From: Synanceia verrucosa
Taxonomy: Eukaryota > Chordata > Actinopteri > Perciformes > Synanceiidae
Length of the DNA stretch: 64,000 nt
NCBI GenBank assembly: GCA_029721515.1
Contig: CM056569.1
Span: 12,750,507-12,814,506, forward strand
Direction of reading: 5' to 3'
Below, in pieces: positions 11,521-22,500 of the stretch. Numbering within the stretch: position 1 is the first letter of the stretch; each line of letters starts with the position of its first letter. A program made the translations under genes and the position numbers. The notes beneath the pieces were generated by a model, which did not search any database, was not told the DNA's origin, and saw only the letters and a list, made by a program, of their open reading frames with translations.

Positions 11521-12288
11521 TCTGAGTCAAATATATCCAGTCAGTTCGTGCTGGGGGTTGCCACGAAATGTGGAAGCGAAAAGAAGCAGCGGCTGCGATG
11601 GCTGTAACAATAAAAACAACAACAACAACAGCTGCGGCAACAACATCTTCTTTCTTTTTGTGCTTTCACTACATAGTAGCGCACAAACGACCTGGAGGGC
11701 TGAGCTCCGCTTCCATGTTTGCGATGAAAAACTCAAGTGTTGCATTTGTGCACTTGCTTGCGCGCTTGTTCACGTATTTCCTGTCACTTCGTGAGTCGTT
11801 ACCATTCATGTGGGAATCGTTGTGCCTGCTTCCTTTATGTGATCTGCACTCTGCACTGAGCCTGGATGTTACTGTCCTCGAAGAAGTGTCCTTCAGGTGC
11901 AGGTGGACTGCTGAGTCTTGTCCTGAGGAGTTGGTAATAGTTATCACATTCTTCACTGCACTGGGCAGCAAACACTATGCTGTCCATCAATAAAATGACA
12001 AAGGGACATTCAATTTCTGCAGTCTGTTGTGTGAAACTATGAAGGAAGTCAATTTTAGACACACAGTAATGGGTAAATGCTGCTTCAATGACAAAGTAAC
12101 ACATTGAAAAGTTTGAAGACTTCCAAGAATAGATTTTAACCAAGTGAAATGTTGGTGATTTGCTACGTAAAGTGAGTGTGTGCACATACAAATATACACA
12201 CAAAGGGCAAAGCAGTAAGTGAACAGGCGTCGGCACAGTTTGGTGGCAACACCTGTTTGAAATTTATAATGAGAAGCCAGGGGAGAGG

Positions 12289-12289
12289 A

Positions 12290-12340
<51 letters not shown>
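12289..12340. repeat. (AC)n microsatellite
   Basis: About 26 uninterrupted units. A second array of about 12 units follows at 12430-12454. Confidence 0.97.
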
Positions 12341-12343
<3 letters not shown>

Positions 12344-13799
12344 GTCTGTGTCTTGGCTGTGATTCTGTCCTCAGTTGCAGGTCAGAGGAAGGCTAAGAAT
12401 AAACTGACCCGGCTGAGCCTCTCTCTCTCCCACACACACACACACACACACACAGACAGAGTTAACTTTGCCTTTGACTTCTGCACACACACTTCCTCTG
12501 ATCAAAAAGAACAAGAGAGACAGAGAGAGTCTTAAGCTCCGTTGGTGAACAAGAAAGGGAAAAATAATGGAGCCACTCATTGGCTGAACAGGAAATTATT
12601 TCATTCCTTTGTGCATAATGTGATGCTATTATAGATTCACTGTGTCATATATACTGTACATATATACATATACATACAGTGTCTGTGTGTGTTTCTGCCA
12701 CAGAGCAATAGCCTACTGAATAAATCCCGCTCAACAACATACCAATCACAACACGTTTACACATTACATTTTTCTATCACCTCTGTTCCTTCCCCTTTTA
12801 CCTCCATGAGTAGTTAAAGTCTCAATCTTAAAACAAATTGTCTCTGTGGGGATGAATTTACACTACCATCAATGCTTTATCCATCCATATACTGTATGAT
12901 CTGGATGGCAGGATGCCCTCTTGGTTGGCAAGGAGCCTGAGATTTTCCCTTTGAAACCTGGGTGGTCCGGCAAAACATATTTTAAAAGATTTTTCAAGTC
13001 GAAGCAGCAAAAAAAGAAATATCCTGACTTACAGTCACTCGTACGGGTCAATTTCCAAAAACCACATAACTCAGCAGGATCTCTGTTACATCCTCCCTGG
13101 TAAACACTTTAAAAAAAGTGTGACCCCTGTTTATAAAGCAGCAGGTCTTTTGTTATAAATTTGCAGTTTCCAAGCTGAGATAACCTTGACATCATCATAC
13201 TAATCATCAGGTTATGTCCTCTGATTTGACACAGCTCCTTCTGAGCCATCACAGACATTATGCAGCTGTTTTCACAGGCTGGGTCATATCCTTGATGATG
13301 GGTAAATTTGGTGAGCGCCCCTTTAAACACAGATTTCAGCAATCATCCACCTTGCTGAAATATAAATGAGCAAGATGTCAAATTCATATCAGCTCCAGAG
13401 AGCACTCAGCCGAAGCCTGACCTCTTACGAAGGTGAAACGACAGAAAAGGAAATTTACTCTCACACATTCACATTAGTTTGTATGAATTACAGCCCCTTC
13501 TCCTTCTCCACTTCTCCACATCCTTTTTTTCCCTCTCCACTTCTCTTTGTCAGTTCAGCTCCAATGACTTTTAGATTTTCCCTGAGAATTTTAAGCAGCA
13601 CCTGGCTCACCCCTTCTTCATCCACACCCTCCTCACTTCCTGTGATCCATCGGCCAACTTTTACTACTTTCACCAAACTTTTCAGAGAGCTCATTCCAAC
13701 TGACAGACTGAAGAAGAAAAGTGACAGATTAATGTGGGGTTGCTTAAATGCAGGAAATAGAAAGAGGGTAAACAAAACTATTACGCAACTAGAAAAAAA

Positions 13800-14480
13800 G
13801 ACGTAGTGGGACAAGAGTGAAGGGAGGGAGGTGTGGAAGGTGACTGATGTCTGGGTTGTGATGCAGCTAAATTACCTTGGCACCGAGTCCCTTTTCTCTG
13901 AGTAAAGGGTTAGATGGAGATGGATGGATGGAGAGGGATAAAATGAGGGAGGTGGAGAGAAGAGAGAAGCTGAGAGAGAGAGACTGTGGAGCAAGATGAT
14001 GGTGTCAGGTTGTAAGGACCTGAGAGTGTAAATAAAAAAGTGAGAGGCAGAAGAGAGGAGTTGGAGGTGAAACAGAGGAAGGAGAGACAGGAGATGACAG
14101 GGAGGTGAGGGTAGAGGAGAAGGTGAAGAGGAGAGAGAGCGAGGTAGACAAAAATCACCCTGCGTGGAGCAAAGGCTAAAAATATCCCAGACAGAAATAT
14201 GGAAGATGGGGGGGGGGATGTTAAAAAAGTCTGACAAAGACGAGAGAAAAGGAAAGAAAGAATGGCCGATGCAGGGCAACTCCAAGGTCAATGAAGAGCA
14301 AAGAGAGAGAGAGGAGAAAGATAGAAAGGAGTGCAGCAGATAAAAGCAGGTTTACATTAGTGAGACATTTTTCGACAAGGGGCTCAAAGGCACAACGATG
14401 AAAAGAGGAGGGAAAACACACAGAGAAGGGTAGCAGCGAAATAATAAGGAGGGGGAGGGATGTTATGAGGGAGCACATCC
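13800..14480. repeat. Purine-rich low-complexity region
   Basis: The plus strand is dominated by GAGAGA, GGAGG and GAAAGA runs over nearly 700 bases. Minus-strand Ser/Leu/Pro-rich frames over it are compositional. Confidence 0.75.
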
Positions 14481-15565
14481 TGTTTGCTCAGGTCGTTTCT
14501 CTTTTTGGTTTGTCCATCTTCTAAAAAAAAAAGCTGTGAGATCCAAACAGCAAGCAGTCATATGTGTGTGGATCATTTTGTATTTTCAGTATTATTTCAC
14601 CTGTGCTGAAGAAATATATTTAAATGTCTTGAATCCATTGTGTAACTATAGAGGCATACTTCTGATTAATGCTAGTTTAAAATGAGACTTGGACCGGTTT
14701 GAACTCTCAGTATGTCGCTCAGATGATCCATTAATACATCAGCCTGCCCTGTTAATCCACCTCCAGTGGAGGAAGATGCTTACAGTTTTACTCTTGACCC
14801 ACAAACAATCTCTTTGGGGTAAAAACGTGATGCACCCACTGATCTCTGTAATCCACTCATAGAAAACACACCAACAGGGTCTTAACTGCACTGGTGCACA
14901 GGGCAGAGTATTTCTCTACTATCTCCCTTTCTCCTCTCTCACTCCTTTCTAACTCCACAGCTAGCTAGCTAGCTTTAGTGATTATGTCACTGACGGTACA
15001 TCATTTCACATGAACACATGTGCAAAACACACTCTGCCCTTCGTAGTGACGCCCATATGCTGGCTGGTATCAGCTGGCAAGCATCCTGTTCATTTGTAAA
15101 TTCTGGTCTTTGACCAGTGCTGCCCCTGACCGAATTGGGGTCCTAGCACTTTTATAAAAGGGCTAGCACTTAATGACTTAAAGGAGAGACTGGTGCATCT
15201 CATATTGGTGCTTTTGTGGGGTTATAAGACACCAACGGCTGTAAGAAAGCATAAATTCCAAAATAAACCTGTAAGCCAAAGTCTTAAAGCAACAAAAATG
15301 TCCTTAATCCTCTCTCAAGGTTTCAAATTAAAATTGGTCCTTACAAGGACACAACACACACAAACACACACCATCTTCTCAGTCTTCCTCTGAGGGCGAG
15401 ACACAGATGAACAGCTTTTGAGTGGCTTTGCCAACATTTGGCTCGACACACAACCACACACATTTATATGTTCAGGCTAAACCATCACCTGTCAATTAAT
15501 CAGTTCCTCGCTATACTTGAATTCAAATTGGTCCTCACACAGATACAAGTATAAACCCTCAAACA

Positions 15566-15568
<3 letters not shown>

Positions 15569-15609
<41 letters not shown>
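15569..15609. repeat. (AC)n microsatellite
   Basis: About 20 units, left of slc8a exon 10. Confidence 0.97.
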
Positions 15610-15615
<6 letters not shown>

Positions 15616-16016
15616 TTGCTTTATAGGCCCCAGGAGGCGCTGAGGAAACTGCATTCCCAACTGCTTTATGTATTGGTCAATTTAACACCGCTAACATCAG
15701 CATATTAAAAATGCATGTGCCCAAGGACACAAGGGCAATTGTGTGAGTGTGTGTGCATGCACGTGTGAGGATGCATTTCAATGCAGAGTAGCCTGCCTGG
15801 GAGAGAGGCATTATTACACTGTTATCTGCCTAATAGAGCTATTTATACTTTGGATGCATGTTTAACACTCAATTAACCCAAGCATCCATTTCTGAATGGG
15901 AGTCAGTCACACAGAAAGTCAACAGAGAAAGAGGAATGTATCACAGGCAATCCAAAAATATGTCAGTCACCTTTCAGTGAAACAACAACAGCTTTTTTTG
16001 ATTAATTAAAGGAACA

Positions 16017-16205
16017 TACACTCAAAAAATAATTGAAGCAAAAATGGTGACTTTATGTATTTTAATTACATAAAGTTTTTCCATGTAATTTATTAAGCAA
16101 GTTCAATGTGAGGGTCCTCTTTAATTCAATGTTTTAAATTTATACAATTTATTTGAAAATATTGCTTCATGTTTATTGGGGCCAAGAATCATTTCTATGA
16201 GTGTA
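16017..16205. mobile_element. 189-bp MITE-like element 115 bp past slc8a exon 10
   Basis: TACACTCAAAAAATAATTG at 16017 is mirrored at the right end by the reverse complement of TACACTCATAGAAATGATTC. The ends resemble those of the 5-kb unit at 6160 (TACACTGAAAAAAATGATT). No target duplication was recognised. The interior is AT-rich and non-coding. Confidence 0.5.
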
Positions 16206-16319
16206 CTGCATTTTTTAAAGCTATTGGGCCAGTCTACTCCCCCGTCTATCTTCTATCAAAGCTGTGACTGCTAAATATGAGGGTTTAATAACAGTTACTG
16301 ATAATACGTCTGCACTTAC

Positions 16320-16512
16320 ATGGTCTCGTCATTCTGAAACTGCAGTTTGCCAGCAGTCAGTTCGTAGTCTTCCCCTCCTTTAGCAGTGCCATCCACAGTT
16401 CGGTAGGGGACAGCTACCAAGCCTCGGGCCCCTGAAGTCCTGAGTACCTTCACCTCCATCACGCCAACACTTTCACTCACCTTATGAGTGGCATTCTCAA
16501 AGGTAAAGATGC
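16320..16512 (-). CDS. slc8a: slc8a coding exon 10: start of CBD2, last coding exon seen
   Basis: 193 nt, phase 1 to 2. It encodes GIFTFENATHKVSESVGVME through VPYRTVDGTAKGGEDYELTA to LQFQNDET plus two bases, with donor AT|GTAAGTGC. E563 matches CBD2 ligand E516 of NCX1. The glycine run before the acidic residue is one residue shorter (GGED against GGGED). The donor has the same phase and place as the end of mammalian NCX1 exon 2, just before mutually exclusive exons A and B. No A- or B-like exon was found from 16319 down to base 1 by eye. Confidence 0.95.
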
Positions 16513-19500
16513 CTGGGAAAGTAAGAAAGAAAGACCATTAATTCACAGGGGAAAAACACCAGATAGACGTGACAAGGTTGATAAACACCTACGCTCTCAC
16601 TCACTAGCTTGGGCTCCAGTGTGTAGCATATATAGTTAAAGTCATAATACGTTACCACCCACTCTTTCTTGATAAAAGATAATAAGCTGCAGGTAAACAC
16701 CCACTCTCCACTCAGCTGTCCTCCCTTTAATTCTCTGTGGATGTGATTTGAAAAAGTGGCGACACTGAGGAGACTAGAACTCTTTGTGACACGTTTTAAG
16801 GCTAACCTGGGACTGCATAGCACAACAATTGACCCATGTGGATTCAACATTAAGCTGATGGGGTGCAGACTTTTAAAAAACAAAAAAAAAACACATCTTC
16901 ACAACTACTTTTGTAATTTTGTCTGTTTTGCATCGAAAGTTAAAACAATGTACACTCATCCTTAAATAGAGATTGAGGAGAATTCAAATTTGAGTTACAT
17001 GCTTTAATGTTGAAAAAAAAAAACCTCTGTCCCTCCCTTTAAAAAAACCAAAAAGTACCTTGTGCCAGCATTTTGAGTCATCTTTAATAACCAACAGAAT
17101 ATTTTCTACTATGACTCATTCAGATTGTTTTGCTCTCTGATTGCGACCGTCTCCACTTCCTGCTTCCTTCCTCTAAAACAAACTCTGTCTGCTATGTTTG
17201 TCAAGGAAAATATGATGCACCTTTGCAAAGGTAGTTCTCAAACAGTTGACGTATATTCTAAGAGAAGCTAAATTTGAAAGACTTTTGCAACGAATCACGT
17301 TTTCTGATCTAGGTGGCCCAAAATAAAATCTGTTTGTGGTTTGGCAGGAATTCCAGATATCCAAATGTACTGTATGTACACAAGGTGTGTTTATCATGAT
17401 ATGTCCCCTTTAAGGTAGATCATCCTGTTACAGGACTGTTCATGTTACCTGCGTGATCGTCATCGTAGATGGTCACGGTGGCGGTGTGGCTGTCACCCAG
17501 CACGGCTTTGGGTGTGGCACTGGCATCCAGCGGGGCGGTGCCGATCTCAGGATAACCAACCACGCGAGGGTTACTGAGGTGGACGTAGAAATACTCATCC
17601 TCCTCAAAGATGTCATCGTCAATCACTCCAACTGTGATCTCTGGTAAAAGAATTTAGGATGTTGACTTTGGTACAGAATGATGCTTCTCTTCATGTAAAA
17701 ATGATTTCAATAATAAACCTTTTTTTTTTTGTTAAAACCAGTGGGAAAAAGTGCTGCAGATGACCTCAGTGTCAGTGAAGTGTTTTTTGAAAATATGTCT
17801 GTCACTGGTATTTTTACCTTTGAGGGTCTCGCCTGGTTTAAACAGCAGCGTTCCTTCAGCAAACTCATAATCTGAGCCTGCGTTTGCTGTACCGTCCTCT
17901 GTGCGATAATCCACCTGGGGGGAGATAGGAACACAAAGAGATGTGAAGCAGGGTGAGGCAAGGGTGAAGGGAGAGCGAAAAGAGCCGTCAAAGGATGAAA
18001 CAGAAGTGAGCAGATATGAAATGGGCAGATAAACACAAAGGGAGAGAGATGGAGGAGGAAACTGGTGAAGAAATGGAGGAGAGGCAATCGGGGAGATGTG
18101 AACAGAGGGTGAGCGAAAACAAGAAGAACTGCTTCATTAAACTGAGCCCTCTGGTCAGATACAGTCTGATAATAAAGACTTTGAAGATGGTACAACAAAA
18201 CTTTCCATGTATCCTTTATTAACCCTCTCCATCCTACACACAGAGGCTTACAAATGTACAATCATTGTTAATAATCAGATAACAGTGATCAGATTGTGTT
18301 ATATAAAAATGGCCAAAATATCAGATTACTTCAACCTAATCTGACGCTGTCTGTAGGCGTAGCTGAGGAGTTTTTGCTGTCATTCTCTCAGCTCTGCTCT
18401 ATGATTCGAGTGGCACAGCTCTAAACCTATATTTGAATGAATCCATTATACTGAAAACAGAACAAATAACAAATGATCTATATTATTTATATATGGACAG
18501 CCTGGCTTTAAGAACTATATCAAGTATGTTCAAGTTACACTTTGTAGGTGCCTTCATTATGACACCTAATTTCTATCATACAGCACAGCTGTATATAAGG
18601 GATGCATATAAATGTTTTCTTATAGTCGCTCAACTGGGTTTTGTCTTGTAATAATATACTAATCAATTAAACTTAAAGTTGCTATGATCAATATTTTAAT
18701 TTTTATTTTAATGGCTCAAAAGACTGTGAATGCAAATCGTCGCTCATACTGATGATCCCACTGGAATTAAGTTTTGTGCTGTTCATTTCCAGAACACACC
18801 ATCATCACTTAGCTCAGCACCAAACTAGCTGGTGAATATTGTGGAGACAAAAGTGAAAATTGGACTTACATTCGACAGGTGGCTAAAAACAGCCAGTGAA
18901 AATGAAATGAAAGCTAATATTGCTATGTATTCTTTGCTAGATGTGTGGACAAACAACAAGTTGGTAACAAGTTAGCCATAATAGCATAAAAGGAGATGTC
19001 AGTGCTGTGTTTACAGCTTGTATGCACGGCTATTGTCAAAAGATCTTTACTTTGTTTTATAATGACAGAGAACAGTGGACATTTCTATGAATTTCTTTTG
19101 TTTGCAGTCTATAATGAAAAGACTCTTGGAACTTCTGAACATATGCAGCATCAAGTAGTCTCATTGAGAATAATTGCTTCGTCTGTAAAGCGCTGCTCTG
19201 ACACTGTGTCTGAAGAGCTTTTGTGTGGGATAAATATTCCACCTCACTTCACACAATCAGCCTTCAGTACATGGCAGACTGAGGCCATGCCATCACTCTA
19301 CACAGCACTGTTGCATGACAGTTTCATTTGTATACAGGGAGGAAAAGAAAGGAGACGCAGCCTTGCCAATCTCCAATAGTGAGCAGATCAGACATCATTG
19401 CACTGACACCCTGTGACAGACAGAAAATCTCTTACTCAGACTGCGAGGTCAGTGTTCAGCCCAGGATCAATGGGCCTAAAGGACATGAGTTACGAGTGGA

Positions 19501-22500
19501 AATCTAAAAATCTGGAGAGTAAAATATTGTGTCTCCAGGCTCTCCTTTATCACCCACCTACATCCCTTCACCTGCATCTCCATCACTAGAGAAGAGAACA
19601 AGGAAGCTCTCTAGAGGTGAGAACATGTTTAGAGTGAGATCAGACCAAAACCAGGAAAACTGCCAAAGAAGTGAGTGAATTCAGTTCAGAGTTTTGTTTT
19701 CTGTGGTGTTTGCTTTTGTCTGTCTGGGAGTCTTTTGGCTTTGCTCCCTCAGTTTTATACACTCACTTTGATTCATTTTCTTCTGAGCTCTACTATCTTG
19801 CATTAATGCCACACACACCTTGACAGTAACTCCAGAGTCTCCCCCACGTCTGGCAACAGTCAGCTTTAAGGAGCCACAGTTTTCAAAGCACTGGTACAAA
19901 GGGGGATCGAACTCCATCCTGATGGTGTGAGGGTCGTCCTCCTGGGCCTGGGTCTCATGGCTGCTCACCACCTGGAGGAAAGAAACAAAAATGTCAGGAC
20001 ATTGTATTTTTCTTAACAATGGCGATGAGGGGAGATCTTCACCTTTCTAGCCTGGTCGGCAGCGTGCTTCTTGAGGATGTTGCCGGCTCCGATCATCATC
20101 CTGGTTGCCTGGATACGGTAGAATGCTCTGCTCTTCTGCTGCTGCATCAGGACCTGATCAACAAAACCCATCAATTAACAAAGCGAGCTATTGTTATTCC
20201 ATGTTCGTCTATAATTACATTATATCTTTTCGCATTAGTCTCTTTCTAGAAAAGCGTCCTCTCTCAGACAGCTGTAATTTAGAGGTTAAGCAGTGAGTCT
20301 CTCTTGGGAAATTATTCTCCAAAGAGTGACTGGAGGTCAAAAGGTCAGCGACTGATTCACTGAGTTATTAGGGTAGATACTTGAGGTTTGGCAGTTGATA
20401 TCTGTGCTTTTTGACATAGATATGGACAAGATAGTGAACATAGATGAGTGGAATCACTCTGACAAAGAATGATTTGACATTTGAGCCATCTACAGTAGCT
20501 CCCTTAAGTATTATATCCTTTTAAATGAACAAATCTGTAGCTTTCTTATCAATATCAGTAATATTTTCAATGAAATTTCACACCTTCAAAGCTATAATTG
20601 TTAGTTTAGTCAAAAACTTGATCTTTATTCAGCACGATACCAAAGGAGTAGCTGCAGGCGGAGGGAGGCCTGAACACAAACATGTGAAGTAGCTCAGTGC
20701 ACCTTGAGGTACCTGCCAAACTCCTTTCCTTCCTGTCGTTGCCTCAAAAAACAAAGACTAAGAAATGACTTGGAGAGGAGGCAAGGGAAGGAGGAGGGGG
20801 AGAAAGGGAGAGCAGCGAAGATTTCTACAGCTTCTACAGTTCAGCATTTAAATATGAATATATATGAACCAGATCAAACAGAGTGTCAGTTTGCTGATTA
20901 GTATTCAGAATTATTTTTAAGACATCTAGAAGCAACAACTTTCTTTTTACAGAGATGAGAACAGATTAACCGACTAGCCGATTAATCCCTGTGTGAAACA
21001 CTGGGAAAAAAAAACAAATTTAACCATAAGTTAAATTTTGGATAAAGCAATATGTTGTAAAGGATTATAAATATCAATTCACAAATCTAAATCACCAAAA
21101 AAGCTTAATTCAAGGTCCACTTGCTGGCATTTTGTTAAGCCTTTGAAGTCATTTCAGTCTTCCTGATTTAAGCGTTAACTCAATGTCTGGCTATAAACTC
21201 TATTAAAAAACAAAACTAACAAGTGGACCTTGCGTTACAATTTTTTTGTCAAGCTACGACCAGGAATGAACTTTTAACGCTCACATGTAATTTTTTTTAT
21301 AACTTACCGGGCAAAATATCACCTGGATGTCAGAGGGGTTGCATGTTACAGAGCTGTCAATCAAGCCAACCAGCATCTTTCTGCAAACTAGTGGTTTTAT
21401 CAGCACATAATATTACATGAGGAGCGTCCTGAAAAACTATTGTATCTGTTTATGTATGTGTAGCTATCTGATACTCAGATAACAAAACTTCTATTTCTAT
21501 TTCCTATAAATAAATGTGCATTAGAAATTAATGAGGGGGTTGATTTGATTTGAAATTAAATTTGCTCTGGAACATTTTGACATGTTCGTCTGCTGCTCTG
21601 CACGCTATCTCAAAAACACCTTGTTCACAACAGAAAGTGTCACAGCATCACAAAGTCACCCTCACATGAGGGTGATGCTCAGTGTTATGTTTCACTATGC
21701 TGCTAGAAGTAAACAGATCTGAGCAAAGTCGAGATGGAGTGGAGACAGCAAACATTAGGAGGACCTCAGTTATTATTAATAGAATAGTTCTGGACTAAAA
21801 TGTCATGTCTTGGAGTAGCTTAACATTTTGGACAACAAGCTTTTGTCAAGAACAATATAAGAAGCTGCTTTCACTTTCATGTTTGTGCTTCATGTTTAAT
21901 TATGGAACTAGTGCCAGTAAGAGACTAGCTCAGCTCAGCGTAAAGACAGGAAGTCAGTGGAAACAATTAGCATCAAGCATTCTCCTCCCAAAGGTCAAAA
22001 ATATGCCTACTGGAACCTCTAATGCTAAATATGAGCACATATCTCATTTCAATAATCGATATAGGAGGATAATATTTTGGGGCTTCAGAGGGTGTAAATG
22101 CACCACAACATTAGTTATTTTGGGCTGTAAATTCCAACTTCTAGAAGTCGCTATTTGCTCATAAATAGCTGAAGCATGTAACTTTCCTTTATACTAAGCT
22201 AAGCTAATTTCTAGCTTCATACTAAAATCACAATCAGTAGAGGATTCTCAACCAATTCTTGGCAAAAAGGAGTATAAGCATATTTCCCCCAACAAGATAT
22301 TATAACAACTATTATTTCAAATATACATACACACCACTATCAACAACTCACCTGATAATTAGCCATCTCTATCAGCTGCTCCATGTCTTTGTCAGGATGC
22401 CTCTGCTTCAGGTCCTTCAGCGTCCTCGCCATGTCCCTTCTGGCCTCATCCTCCTCGTCCTTCGCTCCTCCCTCCTCCATCATCCCTCCGTCCATCCCAC

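Larger units (their letters stand above)
11143..16016. other. Gene-free stretch, presumably intron of slc8a
   Basis: It holds a possible repeat fragment at 11335-11520, CA arrays, the purine-rich region and TAGC repeats near 14961-14975. The frame at 11568-11993 crosses ACA/GCA-type triplets and shows no conserved motif. No exon-like block with splice borders was found. Confidence 0.55.

Noticed and set aside
11568..11993. 141-codon plus-strand frame
   Set aside because: It crosses a triplet-repeat-like ACA/GCA stretch and shows no conserved motif or splice context.
1..16319. Exchanger mutually exclusive exons A and B
   Set aside because: No minus-strand match to the conserved DDEEYEK- or DREEYEK-type codons with splice borders was found; they are probably outside the window.
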